DNA of 64,000 nucleotides, from contig CAWGCS010000001.1 of NCBI GenBank assembly GCA_963821235.1, forward strand, positions 1,674,001 to 1,738,000, given 5' to 3'. Origin of the DNA: CTSoil-043 sp963821235 (GTDB lineage Bacteria; Chloroflexota; Limnocylindria; Limnocylindrales; CSP1-4). Both the position numbers and the translations under genes were made by a program. Below, one piece after another: positions 1 through 8,652 of this stretch (within the stretch, counting starts at the first letter, position 1; each line of letters starts with the position of its first letter). The notes beneath the pieces are model-generated. The model saw only the letters and a program-made list of their open reading frames with translations. It was not told where the DNA came from and made no database searches.

Positions 1-367
1 CCGTCTCCACCGGCCCGTGCCCCCGGCTGCCGACGACGATGAGGTCCGGCTGCCAGATCCGGGCGTCGTCCACGATGGCGACCGAGGGCTGGCCGCGGAG
101 GAGCTCTGGCTGCACGGCCAGGCCAGCCGCCTCGAGCGGCGGGGCAGCCTCCTGGAGGACGCGGGTCAGGTCGGCGACCGCCTCGTCCTCGAGCAGGTCC
201 GCGTCGGCGGGGACGGCCGGGATCCAGGGGCCGCCCCACAGCGCCGGCGCGACGTCGAGCGCGGCGACGATCCGGACGACCGTCCCCGGCGGCCAGGCGA
301 GCGAGGTGACCAGCGCCCGGGCGCGATCCGCGGATGGGGAGCCGTCGAGGGCGAGCAGGATGCGCAT
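1..367 (-). CDS. Universal stress protein (UspA family), C-terminus beyond window
   Basis: The minus strand from an ATG at 367-365 encodes a protein that begins MRILLALDGSPSADRARAL and runs off the window edge after about 122 residues, so the gene is partial. The start (a beta strand, then Asp-Gly-Ser) and the late segment DLIVVGSRGHGPVE are the Usp fold signature; GxxGHG near the end is part of the ATP-binding loop of ATP-binding Usps. A good ribosome binding site (GGAGG, 6 nt spacing) precedes the ATG. It is divergent from the S9 peptidase gene. Family role: a small cytoplasmic nucleotide-binding stress protein; the specific role is unknown. Confidence 0.85.
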   Translation of the reverse strand, partial: MRILLALDGSPSADRARALVTSLAWPPGTVVRIVAALDVAPALWGGPWIPAVPADADLLEDEAVADLTRVLQEAAPPLEAAGLAVQPELLRGQPSVAIVDDARIWQPDLIVVGSRGHGPVET

Positions 368-481
368 CGCGAGCACCTCCGGGCGGTCCGATCGGCCGGG
401 CGGCCGGTTCCTCCCACATCATGGCGCCGCCGCCCGCCGATGGCCACGGCGGAACGGCCCGTCGGCCCGGGCGGACGGTCG

Positions 482-487
482 TACACT
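482..487 (+). promoter_or_regulatory. Candidate -10 box (TACACT) of a leaderless promoter for the S9 peptidase
   Basis: TACACT ends 7 nt before the ATG at 495. No Shine-Dalgarno sequence lies in between, so transcription would begin at or next to the start codon. No convincing -35 is visible. Confidence 0.4.
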
Positions 488-494
488 CGCGGCC

Positions 495-2633
495 ATGCTT
501 CGACCACCGACTCCCGAGGACCTCTACCGGTTCCGGATCCCCACCGACCCCCAGCTCTCCCCAGACGGCGCGCTCGTCGCCATGACCGTCCAGGTCGTGG
601 CGCCCGGGCGGGACGGCTATCGCCACGCCGTCTGGCTCGTCCCCGCCGACGGGAGCGCCGACCCCCGCCAGGTGACCATCGGCTCCCGCCACGACACGCG
701 GGCCCGCTTCTCGCCCGACGGCCGCCGCCTGGCCTTCCTGTCCGACCGGAGGCCGATCGTCGAGGAGGAGCCCGACGCCCCGAAGGACCGCGAGGACGCC
801 ACGCAGGTCCACCTCCTGCCGCTCGACGGCGGCGAGGCGCGCCGGCTGACCGACCTCCCGCGCGGGGTCGACGCGTTCGAGTGGTCTCCCGACGGCCGCT
901 CGCTCGTGGTCCGGACGACCTCCTTCGGCGCCACGCGGGAGGAGGATCGCAAGGCTCGCCGCAAGGCTCCGCCGCCCAAGCCGGGCGGGACGCCCCGCTC
1001 CGACTACCGCTACTTCGACCGTCTCCAGGGCATGCTCAACGGGCCCGGCTTCATCGACGACAAGGTCGGCCACCTCTGGCTCGTCGACGCCGAGAGCGGG
1101 GCAGCCCGGCGACTGACGGACGGCCCGACCAGCGACGAGAGCCCGGCCTGGTCGCCCGACGGCACCCGCATCGCGTTCGTCGCCTCGCGAGGCCGGGACC
1201 ACGACCTCGACTACCAGTACGACGTCTTCGTCGCCGAGGTCGCCAGCGGGCGGGTGACGCGGATCACGGACGGCACCCACTGCACGTTCGGCTCCCCGAC
1301 CTGGCTGCCCGACGGCACGGCCCTGGCCCTGGTCGGCAACCGCCTGCCCCGCGGCGGCGGCTCCCGGAACGACATCTGGCTCTTCCCGGCCGACGGCTCG
1401 GGCGCTCGCCCCGGCGGCGGCCGCAACCTTTCCGGCGCCACCGACCTGATGGTCGGCGCGACGATGGGGAGCGACGTCACGCCCGGCGAGCCTCTCCGCC
1501 TTCGCCCGGCGCCCGACGGGCAGCATCTCCTCTTCACGGCGCCCGTCCGCGGCTCGTACGAGCTGTGGCGGGTCGGACTGGCGGACGGCCGGGCCGAGCG
1601 CCTGACCGACGACAGCCACTACCTCTCCGGCTGGGAGGTGGTCCCCACGCCGCGCGGCGCCCGGGTGGCGGCGATCCGCTCCGCGCCGACGGCGCTCCCC
1701 GACGTGCACGTCCTCGACCTGCGGCCCGACGGCCGCGTCGTCGCCCGCGGCGGGCTGCGCCGGATCACGGCCTTCAACGACGGGCCGCTTGCCGAGCTCG
1801 AGCTCCGCGATGCGGAGGAGCGATGGGTGACGAGCGACGGGCGCGAGATCCAGGGATGGCTGATCCGCGCCGCGGCCGCCGCGCAGGGCGAGCCCGCCCC
1901 GCTGGTCCTCGAGATCCACGGTGGCCCGCACACGCTCTACGGCTGGGCGCCGGTCTGGGAGTTCCAGGTCCTGGCGGGGGCCGGGATGAGCGTCCTCTTC
2001 ACGAACCCGCGCGGGTCGGAGGGCTACGGCGAGGAGTTCAACAGCGCCAACCTGCCCGACTGGGGCGAGGGGCCGATGCGGGACGTCATGGCCCACGTCG
2101 AGGAGATGGTCGCGGCCGGGGTCGCCGATCAGGATCGCCTCGGGGTGACCGGTGGTTCCTACGGCGGCTACCTCACCAACTGGATCGTCGGCCACAGCGA
2201 CCGCTTCGCGGCGGCGGTGACCTGCCGCAGCGTCACCGACCTCACGAGCCTCATGCTCACCGGCGACCTGGCCGGCGGCATCTTCGGGATCCTCGAGTTC
2301 GGGGCCCAGCCATGGGAGAAGCCCGACCTCTACCGGGAGCTGTCGCCGATCACCTACGCCGAGCGGATCCGGACGCCCCTCCTCATCCAGCACGCGGAGA
2401 ACGACCTTCGCTGCCCGATCGGCCAGGCCGAGGCCCTCTTCGCCGTCCTGCGGACGCTCAAGCGGCCGGTCCGCCTCATGCGGGTGCCGAGCGAGTCGCA
2501 CGAGCTGACCCGCTCCGGGACGCCGTTCCGGCGCGCCGAGAACCTGGTCCAGGTGCGGCGCTGGTTCGACCACTACCTGGTGCAGGGCAAGAAGCGGCTG
2601 CCGCCCCTGCCGGTCGACCGGGCGGGCATCTAG
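495..2633 (+). CDS. S9 family peptidase (prolyl oligopeptidase / acylaminoacyl-peptidase type)
   Basis: A 712-residue protein, predicted cytoplasmic (no signal peptide). The first two thirds is a beta-propeller made of TolB/PD40-type repeats (SPDGRRLAF, SPDGRSLVV, SPDGTRIAF). The C-terminal alpha/beta-hydrolase domain (about 450-712) carries the nucleophile elbow GGSYGG with Ser555, the acid Asp637 (in AENDLRCP) and His669 (in SESHE), a complete catalytic triad in the order expected for S9. It should cleave dipeptides or acyl-amino acids from short peptides that enter through the propeller. The ATG at 495 is chosen because it directly precedes the usual N-terminal helix; the longer open frame upstream overlaps the divergent stress-protein gene. 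The C45-like gene follows after 1 nt, so the two are probably co-transcribed. Confidence 0.93.
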   Translation: MLRPPTPEDLYRFRIPTDPQLSPDGALVAMTVQVVAPGRDGYRHAVWLVPADGSADPRQVTIGSRHDTRARFSPDGRRLAFLSDRRPIVEEEPDAPKDREDATQVHLLPLDGGEARRLTDLPRGVDAFEWSPDGRSLVVRTTSFGATREEDRKARRKAPPPKPGGTPRSDYRYFDRLQGMLNGPGFIDDKVGHLWLVDAESGAARRLTDGPTSDESPAWSPDGTRIAFVASRGRDHDLDYQYDVFVAEVASGRVTRITDGTHCTFGSPTWLPDGTALALVGNRLPRGGGSRNDIWLFPADGSGARPGGGRNLSGATDLMVGATMGSDVTPGEPLRLRPAPDGQHLLFTAPVRGSYELWRVGLADGRAERLTDDSHYLSGWEVVPTPRGARVAAIRSAPTALPDVHVLDLRPDGRVVARGGLRRITAFNDGPLAELELRDAEERWVTSDGREIQGWLIRAAAAAQGEPAPLVLEIHGGPHTLYGWAPVWEFQVLAGAGMSVLFTNPRGSEGYGEEFNSANLPDWGEGPMRDVMAHVEEMVAAGVADQDRLGVTGGSYGGYLTNWIVGHSDRFAAAVTCRSVTDLTSLMLTGDLAGGIFGILEFGAQPWEKPDLYRELSPITYAERIRTPLLIQHAENDLRCPIGQAEALFAVLRTLKRPVRLMRVPSESHELTRSGTPFRRAENLVQVRRWFDHYLVQGKKRLPPLPVDRAGI

Positions 2634-2634
2634 G

Positions 2635-3729
2635 GTGCCCATGGGAGGTCGCATCCCCATCCTGCGCGTCGCCGGGAGCCACCGCGAGGTCGGGCGGGCG
2701 ATCGGCGCGGCCGCGGCGCCCGCGATCCGGGCGGCGGTGGCCTTCGATGCCGAGCTTCCCGAGGGCCGCTCGCGCGACGAGCAGCTGGCGCTGGCGGCGC
2801 GCCACCGGGCCGTCACCGCGGCGGCCACGGGATGGCTGGTGGAGGAGATCGACGGGGCCGCCGAGGGAGCCGGCGTCGACCCGCTGGCCCTCTTCGCCGC
2901 CTCGATCGAGGAGATCTGGGCGGTGCGGCCTTCGCAGGTCGGCACGCCCGTGCCGGTCCCCGGCCGCTGCTCGGACCTCGTCGTCGGGCCGCCGCACACC
3001 GCCGACGGGCACCTCTGGGTGGCCCACAACAACGACCTCGGGGAGGCGAGCGAGGCCGACATCCTCGCCGTCGAGTGGCGGGTCCCCGGCGAGCCCGTCG
3101 TCTTCTCGCTCGGGATCGGGCCCTGGATCAGCGTCGGCTGGAACAGCGCCGGGCTCTCCCTGACGGGCAACGAGCTCTCCCCGAACGACGAGCGGGTGGG
3201 AGTGCCCCGCCTCCTCATGGTCCGCCAGCAGCTCACGGCCGGGACAATCGACCAGGCCGTCGCGTTGGCCCTCCGGCCCGATCGGGCCAGCAGCTACAAC
3301 ACCGTCCTCGCTCATCGCAACGGTCGGGTCATCAACGTGGAGGGGAGCGCGACCGGCGCCGTCGTCCGCGAGATCGATCCCGGCGGGACGTTCGCCCACA
3401 CGAACCACTTTGTCGAGGCGGGGATGCTGCGGTTCGAGGGCGACCCCGCCTACGCGGTGCGCTCCGGGGTCCGCCACGCCCGGGCCTGCGCCCTCCTCGC
3501 CGCGGCGGAGCGGGCACCGGCCGAGTCGGTGACGCCGGCCGTCCTCCGCTCGTGGCTCTCGGACCACGAGGGAGCGCCGGACTCGATCTGCCGGCATCCG
3601 GCCGCCGACGCGGACGGGCCGGTCAAGACCGTCTTCTGGACCCTCGCCGACGTGACGGCCGGGGAGGTTGCCTACGGCCGCGGCAACCCGTGCGCGGGGG
3701 CCGAGCCGGATCGTCATGCCTACGCCTGA
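2635..3729 (+). CDS. C45-type autoproteolytic acyltransferase/hydrolase
   Basis: About 364 residues from the GTG at 2635 (an ATG at 2641 is equally possible). The sequence resembles the acyl-CoA:6-aminopenicillanate acyltransferase (AAT, peptidase C45) group of N-terminal-nucleophile hydrolases. A segment GRCSD supplies Cys112, the expected self-cleavage site and new N-terminal nucleophile, followed by HLWVAHNND and GxxGWNSAGLSLTGNEL, both typical of the family. Family members cut or transfer acyl groups on amide bonds; the substrate here is not predictable. The gene starts 1 nt after the S9 peptidase stop codon, which suggests linked peptide or acyl-amide turnover. There is no signal peptide. 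Confidence 0.85.
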   Translation: MPMGGRIPILRVAGSHREVGRAIGAAAAPAIRAAVAFDAELPEGRSRDEQLALAARHRAVTAAATGWLVEEIDGAAEGAGVDPLALFAASIEEIWAVRPSQVGTPVPVPGRCSDLVVGPPHTADGHLWVAHNNDLGEASEADILAVEWRVPGEPVVFSLGIGPWISVGWNSAGLSLTGNELSPNDERVGVPRLLMVRQQLTAGTIDQAVALALRPDRASSYNTVLAHRNGRVINVEGSATGAVVREIDPGGTFAHTNHFVEAGMLRFEGDPAYAVRSGVRHARACALLAAAERAPAESVTPAVLRSWLSDHEGAPDSICRHPAADADGPVKTVFWTLADVTAGEVAYGRGNPCAGAEPDRHAYA

Positions 3730-3770
3730 CGGCTCGAGGCCCGGCCGCGGAGGTCGGAACACGGGGCTGC

Positions 3771-3776
3771 GATAAT
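3771..3776 (+). promoter_or_regulatory. Candidate -10 box (GATAAT) of a leaderless promoter
   Basis: GATAAT lies 6 nt upstream of the ATG at 3783 and no Shine-Dalgarno motif is present. It is the best AT-rich hexamer between the C45-like gene and the SRPBCC gene. Confidence 0.4.
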
Positions 3777-3782
3777 CGCGCC

Positions 3783-4265
3783 ATGGCAGCCGGGCGCGCC
3801 ATCCCGCCGCTCCCACCCGACGCCGTCGAGCGCCGGCTGTTCGTCGACGCCACGCCGGCGACGGTCTGGCTGGCGCTCCACGATTCCGCGCGGGCGGCCT
3901 CCGTGGACGCCATCCTGGCCCTGGATCCGGCCGGTCCGGACTGGCCCGCGGCGGGCGCCCGGCGGACGGGCCACCTTCGCCTGGGGCCGGTCCCGCTGGG
4001 CGCTGAGCTGGAGAGCCTCGAGGCGCGCCCCGAGCGTCGGTTCCGGGTGGGGATCGCCGGCCCCGCGATCGTCGGCGAACGGCGCTGGGAGCTGGCCCCC
4101 GCGGCCGGCGGGACGCGCCTCGCCTGCGCCGTGCACCTCGAGGGTCGGTCGCGGCTCGGCAAGGCTGTCCTGCGCCTCGAGCGCCGCGCCATCGGGCCCC
4201 GCCTGGAGGCCGAGATGGCCGCCCTGAAGCGTCGCGCCGAGGATCGCCCGGATCACCGATCATGA
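3783..4265 (+). CDS. SRPBCC-family protein (polyketide cyclase / START-like)
   Basis: A 160-residue protein. The opening VERRLFVDATPATVWLAL is the first beta strand and helix of SRPBCC (Bet v 1-like) lipid/ligand-pocket proteins, and the rest alternates short strands up to a long C-terminal helix ending EAEMAALKRRAE, as the fold requires. The ligand is unknown. The stop codon overlaps the next start as ATGA, so it is co-translated with the DNA glycosylase gene tag. A second unrelated SRPBCC gene lies at 62628-63203. Confidence 0.75.
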   Translation: MAAGRAIPPLPPDAVERRLFVDATPATVWLALHDSARAASVDAILALDPAGPDWPAAGARRTGHLRLGPVPLGAELESLEARPERRFRVGIAGPAIVGERRWELAPAAGGTRLACAVHLEGRSRLGKAVLRLERRAIGPRLEAEMAALKRRAEDRPDHRS

Positions 4266-4876
4266 CCGAGCCGTGGGCCCGGCGAGGCGTCGTCGTGGCC
4301 GCCGACGGCATCGCCCGCTGCGCCTGGGGCATCGGGAGCGATCCCCTCTACACGGCCTACCACGACGTGGAGTGGGGCCGCCCGTCACGCGACGAGCGGC
4401 ACCTCTTCGAGATGCTGATCCTCGAGGGAGCCCAGGCGGGCCTCTCGTGGTCGACCATCCTGCGCAAGCGCGACGGCTACCGCCGGGCCCTCGCCGGGTT
4501 CGACGCGGAGAGCGTGGCCCGCTTCGGCGAGGACGACGTGGCCCGCCTGATGGCCGACCCGGGGATCGTCCGCAATCGCCTCAAGGTGGAGAGCGCCATC
4601 GCCAACGCCCGCGCCGTGCTGGCCCTTCGCGCGGCGGGCGACTCGCTCGCCGATCTTCTCTGGGGCTCCGTGAACGGCGTTGCCCTCGATCAACGCCCAC
4701 TGACCCTCGGCGACGTCCCAGCCGAGACAGCGGAGTCGAGGGCGATGAGCCGCGACCTCAAGCGGCGCGGCTTCCGCTTCGTGGGCCCGACGGTCTGCTA
4801 CGCGTTCATGCAGGCAACCGGGCTGGTCAACGATCACGTGATCGGCTGTGCAGCGGGCGAGGCGATCCGGCGCTGA
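4262..4876 (+). CDS. tag: DNA-3-methyladenine glycosylase I
   Basis: A 204-residue protein collinear with E. coli Tag. It excises 3-methyladenine from alkylated DNA and starts base-excision repair. Visible signatures: RCAWGIGSDPLYTAYHDVEWG at the N-terminus, then FEMLILEGAQAGLSW (aromatic base pocket and catalytic Glu) and FVGPTVCYAFMQATGLVNDH near the end. The zinc-snap ligands known in E. coli (Cys4, His17, His175, Cys179) have counterparts Cys20, His34, His192 and Cys196. About 16 extra residues precede the conserved Cys. The start overlaps the SRPBCC stop (ATGA). Confidence 0.95.
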   Translation: MTEPWARRGVVVAADGIARCAWGIGSDPLYTAYHDVEWGRPSRDERHLFEMLILEGAQAGLSWSTILRKRDGYRRALAGFDAESVARFGEDDVARLMADPGIVRNRLKVESAIANARAVLALRAAGDSLADLLWGSVNGVALDQRPLTLGDVPAETAESRAMSRDLKRRGFRFVGPTVCYAFMQATGLVNDHVIGCAAGEAIRR

Positions 4877-4983
4877 GCTGAAGGTGACCGGGGCCTCCGG
4901 GCGCCACCCGATGTCGAAAGCGGTGCATCCCGTGTCAACCGTGGATGTACCCTGCTTGCGGGGGACATACGGAGGTCACGCAC

Positions 4984-6372
4984 ATGCTCACGTGGCACTG
5001 GGACGGCCTGCGCCGGAGGAGCCTCCGGTCGGGCGGGGCGTCGCTCGCAGTCGCGGTCGCGCTCCTGCTCGCGTTCGCGCCGCTAGCTACCGACGCCGCC
5101 ACCGTGACGAGCGCCTGGAAGGCGAAGATCGGCAGCGCCGGTGCCAACGGCACGGCCACGGTCCAGGGCTACGCGACCGGCACGGGGTCGATCGCCCTGA
5201 AGCTGGCCAAGCTGCGGGCCTCGTCCCTCCTTCCGGTGACGATCAACAAGGGGACCTGCACCAGGGTCGGCACGGTTCTCGTGAAGGTCGCCGCCATCAA
5301 GACGACCCGGACCGGGACGGCCGCCCGGACCACGAGCCTGACGGCATCCCAGGTGCGCGCCATCGCGGCCGCCACCAGCGGCACGGGCACGGTCGTGGTC
5401 CGCGTCGGCAGCGGATCGACGATCAAGTGCGGCCTCTTCGCGGTGCAGTCCATCACGCCCGTCGTCGCGGCCAGGATCACCGTCGGGGCGATGCCCGCGA
5501 GCGTGGCGATCGCCCCGTCGGGCGTGTGGGTCACCAACTGGCTCGACAACACGCTGTCGCGGATCGACCCGCTGACCAACAAGGTCCTCCAGACCGTGCC
5601 CCTGACCATCGCTGGTCTTGGCGGCCCGGAGGCGATCGCCTACGGCGAGGGCTCGCTCTGGGTGACGGCGACGGAGTTCGATGACAACGGCGATGCCGTC
5701 GCCGGCTCGCTCCTGCGGCTCGATGCCGCCACGGGCCAGCAGGTCGCGACGATCCCCATCGGCAAGGGCGCCTATGACGTCGAGGTCTTCGCCGGGGCCG
5801 TCTGGGTGCCCGACTCGGACGACGACCAGGTCCTGCGGATCGACCCGGCCACCAACGCGGTGACCGCGACGATCGCCGTGCCGGGCGGCCCGCTGGGCGT
5901 GGCGTCTGGGCTGGGTTCGCTCTGGGTCTCGACCTTCGACGGGCACCTCGCTCGAGTTGACCCGGCCACGAACCAGCCGATCGCCACCATCCCGACCCAG
6001 GACACGGGCGGCTATGTTGCGGTGGGGGGCAACGCCGTCTGGATGACGAACCGCGGGCAGTCGGGCGCTGCCGACGGGATGGTGACGCGCGTCGATCCGA
6101 CCACGAACACCGTGGCGGCCAGCGTGACGGTGGGCTCACATCCGCTCGAGATCGCCTACGCCGGCGGGAGCCTCTGGGTCGGGCTCTACGACGCCCCGAC
6201 GGTCGTTCGGCTCAGCGCGACGACGAACGCCATCCTCACCCGGGTGACGGTGAGCCACCCGGTCTACGCCATCACCGCGACCGACCACGCCGTGTGGGCG
6301 CTCCACTTCCTGGACGCACCCGACGACGCCTCCGACGTCCCTCCAGGGATCGTGACCCGCATCGCCTACTAG
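4984..6372 (+). CDS. Secreted YVTN/Vgb-type beta-propeller protein
   Basis: 462 residues. An N-terminal signal peptide (Arg-rich start, then a hydrophobic run ending near LATDAAT) predicts export. Residues about 30-150 form a separate domain with no clear match. From about residue 160 there are six to seven repeats of the pattern VWV/LWV...RIDPATNxVxATI, each one blade of a YVTN/virginiamycin-B-lyase-like propeller. Such proteins bind ligands or partners outside the membrane; an enzymatic role cannot be claimed. The ATG at 4984 is preferred because GGAGG sits 8 nt upstream; an in-frame ATG 39 nt earlier lacks this. The gene is followed by a strong hairpin. Confidence 0.8.
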   Translation: MLTWHWDGLRRRSLRSGGASLAVAVALLLAFAPLATDAATVTSAWKAKIGSAGANGTATVQGYATGTGSIALKLAKLRASSLLPVTINKGTCTRVGTVLVKVAAIKTTRTGTAARTTSLTASQVRAIAAATSGTGTVVVRVGSGSTIKCGLFAVQSITPVVAARITVGAMPASVAIAPSGVWVTNWLDNTLSRIDPLTNKVLQTVPLTIAGLGGPEAIAYGEGSLWVTATEFDDNGDAVAGSLLRLDAATGQQVATIPIGKGAYDVEVFAGAVWVPDSDDDQVLRIDPATNAVTATIAVPGGPLGVASGLGSLWVSTFDGHLARVDPATNQPIATIPTQDTGGYVAVGGNAVWMTNRGQSGAADGMVTRVDPTTNTVAASVTVGSHPLEIAYAGGSLWVGLYDAPTVVRLSATTNAILTRVTVSHPVYAITATDHAVWALHFLDAPDDASDVPPGIVTRIAY

Positions 6373-6381
6373 GCGATCGTC

Positions 6382-6418
6382 CGGAGCCGGCCCCTCCGAC
6401 GTCGAGGGGCCGGCTCCG
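6382..6418. terminator. Bidirectional hairpin terminator
   Basis: A perfect 15-bp stem (left arm 6382-6396, right arm 6404-6418, loop CGACGTC) lies between the convergent beta-propeller and EamA genes. There is no long U tract, which is usual in very GC-rich genomes. Confidence 0.7.
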
Positions 6419-6423
6419 CGCTG

Positions 6424-7332
6424 TCAGCCGCGGCGGTTGACCACCCAGACGCCGGCCACGATGAGGGCGGCGCCGGCCAGGAACAGCGCGTCGACCGACT
6501 CCCGGAGCACGACGACCCCCAGGATCACGGCGACGACCGGCAGCAGGTACGCGACCAGGCTGGCCCGCGTGGGGCCCCAGCCGGTCAGCAGCCGGAAGAA
6601 GACGACGTAGGCGAAGCCGGTCCCGACCGACCCCAGCCAGATGACCGAGAGGGCCGCCTCCGGCACGGCCGGCACGACGATGCGCCCGTCGACGAGGATC
6701 GCCAGGATCCCGACGATGAGGGTGGCGGAGCCGACCTGGCCGGCCGCGAGGACGAGCGGACGGGTGTTCCGCAGGGTCCGACGGGCATAGGTGTTGCCGA
6801 TCGCGTAGAAGAGCGAGGCGCCCACGACGGCCAGCTCGGCCGCCAGCCGCTCGGCCCCGAGCGCGCTCCCGATGTCGGCGAGATTCTCCACCGAGAGCAG
6901 GAGGATGCCGACGAATCCCAGGGCGATCCCCGCCAGGCGACCGCGGGTGATCCGCTCGTCGTGGATGAACGATGAGGCGAGGATGAGCGTGAAGAACGGT
7001 GCCGTCGACTGGAGGATGCCGGCCAGGCCCGAGTCGATGTGCTGCTCCGCCCAGCCGATGAGCCAGAACGGGGCGGCGATGTTGACCGTGCCGAGGACCG
7101 CCAGGTGGAAGAGCGTCCGCGGGTCGCGCGGGAGCGGCGTCCGGGTGGCCGCGACGACGACGAGCAGGATCACGAGGCCGACGAGGACGCGCAGGAAGAC
7201 GAGGCTCAACGGCGGCAGCGTCTCGACGCCGATCTTGATGAAGAGGTAGCTGCTGCCCCACATGAGGGCGAGGGCGCCGAGCATGACGGCGTAGCCTGCG
7301 GCGGGGCTGGACCGGAGGGGCTGGGGGGTCAC
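6424..7332 (-). CDS. EamA/DMT-superfamily transporter
   Basis: 302 residues with about ten hydrophobic helices in two homologous EamA halves (for example LALMWGSSYLFIKIGVE in the first and GTGFAYVVFFRLL in the second), the classical drug/metabolite transporter layout. It exports small metabolites or amino acids across the cytoplasmic membrane; the substrate is unknown. The GTG at 7332 gives normal family length; an in-frame ATG at 7401 would overlap the divergent MFS gene and add an Arg/Pro-rich tail. The gene ends just after the hairpin it shares with the beta-propeller gene. Confidence 0.88.
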   Translation of the reverse strand: MTPQPLRSSPAAGYAVMLGALALMWGSSYLFIKIGVETLPPLSLVFLRVLVGLVILLVVVAATRTPLPRDPRTLFHLAVLGTVNIAAPFWLIGWAEQHIDSGLAGILQSTAPFFTLILASSFIHDERITRGRLAGIALGFVGILLLSVENLADIGSALGAERLAAELAVVGASLFYAIGNTYARRTLRNTRPLVLAAGQVGSATLIVGILAILVDGRIVVPAVPEAALSVIWLGSVGTGFAYVVFFRLLTGWGPTRASLVAYLLPVVAVILGVVVLRESVDALFLAGAALIVAGVWVVNRRG

Positions 7333-7384
7333 CGGCGGAGTCTGCCATGGACGCCCCGTCCGCCGCCCGGCCGGCCGATCCACG

Positions 7385-7390
7385 TACCAT
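7385..7390 (+). promoter_or_regulatory. Candidate -10 box (TACCAT) of a leaderless promoter for the MFS gene
   Basis: TACCAT lies 9 nt before the ATG at 7400. No Shine-Dalgarno sequence is visible. Confidence 0.35.
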
Positions 7391-7399
7391 GGCAGGCGC

Positions 7400-8605
7400 A
7401 TGCGTGCCCTCCGCGCCGTGTTCCTGCTCAACGGAGCTGCTCTCGGCGTCTTCTACCCCTTCATCGCGGTGATCCTCGCCGACCGGGGCGTCCCGCCTGC
7501 CGGGATCGGCCTCGTCACCGCCGCCTCATCGGCGGCCTTCTCGCTGGCCGTGCCGGCCTGGGGTCATGTCGCCGACGTCGTCCTCGGGCGGCGGCGGGCG
7601 CTGGCCGTCGCCGCGGTCGGAGGGGGGATCTTCGTGCTCGTCGCCGGCGCCCCCCTTCCCCTGATCCTCGTCACGCTCGGCTTCGTTGGCTTCAGCACGT
7701 TCGAGAGCGCCTGGGGGCCGCTCGGGGACGCCCTCGCGGTGAACGCCATCCACGATCACGGCCGCGAGTACGGCCGCATCCGGCTCCTCTCCTCGATCGG
7801 GTTCGCCGTGGTCGCCGCGCTGGCGGGCTTCCTGTACGACCGGACGGGCTACGGGCCGGCGTTCGTCCTGTGCGCCGGGCTGGCCGTGCTGCTGGCGGCG
7901 GCCGCGCTGTTCGCCCCCGACGTCGCGCGGGCTGACCTCGCGGCGGTCGGCCACGGCTCCGGCCGCGGCGGCTCGTTCGTGGTCGCCCTGCGGATCCAGC
8001 CTCGCCTGCGGCCCGTCCTGGCGTCGCTCCTCCTCCTCCACATCGGGATCATCGCCGGCTTCACCTACCTGCCCCTCCGCCTCGTCGAGCTGGGGGGCGG
8101 GCCGTCCGACGTCGCCCTGAACGCCTCCGTCTCGGCCTTCGCGGAGATCCCGGCCATGCTGGTGGCGGGGGCGATCGCGACGCGGATCGGGATCCGCGGC
8201 CTGATCGGGGGGAGCGCCCTCCTCTACGCCGCGTGCTTCGCCTCGTGGGTCGTGCTGGACAGCCCGCTCCTCATCGTGGCCACGCGGGTGCTGACCGGCT
8301 TCGCCTTCGCCGGCATCTGGGTCGGCAGCGTCCTGACCATGGCGGTCCTGCTGCCGCCGCGCCTCCAGGCCACCGGGCAGGGCCTCTACCAGCTGACCGG
8401 GTTCGGGATCGCGGCGGTGATCGCGAACGTCGGTGGCGGCGCGCTGTACGGCGCATCCGGGTCGGCCATCGTCTTCGCCGTGGCGACGGTGGTGGCGGTC
8501 GCTGCCGGCCTCCTCGCCCTGTTCGTCTTCCCGCGACAGGGCGAGCGCGTGGCCCGCGAGGAGGACGGGGCGGTGCCGGTACCATTCCCGGCGACACCAG
8601 CCTGA
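7400..8605 (+). CDS. Major facilitator superfamily transporter
   Basis: 401 residues with about twelve hydrophobic segments. The loop after helix 2, GHVADVVLGRRRALA, is the MFS motif A (G-x3-D-x2-GRR), and a related motif recurs in the second half as ATRIGIRG. The sequence resembles the MFS_1-like (nucleoside:H+ symporter / sugar) branch. The substrate is unknown. The gene is divergent from the EamA transporter and 47 nt upstream of argH; a link with arginine metabolism is possible but unsupported. Confidence 0.88.
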   Translation: MRALRAVFLLNGAALGVFYPFIAVILADRGVPPAGIGLVTAASSAAFSLAVPAWGHVADVVLGRRRALAVAAVGGGIFVLVAGAPLPLILVTLGFVGFSTFESAWGPLGDALAVNAIHDHGREYGRIRLLSSIGFAVVAALAGFLYDRTGYGPAFVLCAGLAVLLAAAALFAPDVARADLAAVGHGSGRGGSFVVALRIQPRLRPVLASLLLLHIGIIAGFTYLPLRLVELGGGPSDVALNASVSAFAEIPAMLVAGAIATRIGIRGLIGGSALLYAACFASWVVLDSPLLIVATRVLTGFAFAGIWVGSVLTMAVLLPPRLQATGQGLYQLTGFGIAAVIANVGGGALYGASGSAIVFAVATVVAVAAGLLALFVFPRQGERVAREEDGAVPVPFPATPA

Positions 8606-8652
8606 CCGCCGGCCGGACAACAGCCGGCGACCCGGGCGCGACGGAGGCACGC

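Noticed and set aside
17..3163. A long plus-strand frame over the stress-protein and S9-peptidase genes
   Set aside because: It is rich in Arg, Pro and Gly without recognisable motifs and conflicts with two well-supported genes in other frames.
7333..7401. Upstream ATG start for the EamA transporter
   Set aside because: It adds a polar Arg/Pro-rich tail and overlaps the divergent MFS start; the GTG at 7332 gives normal length.
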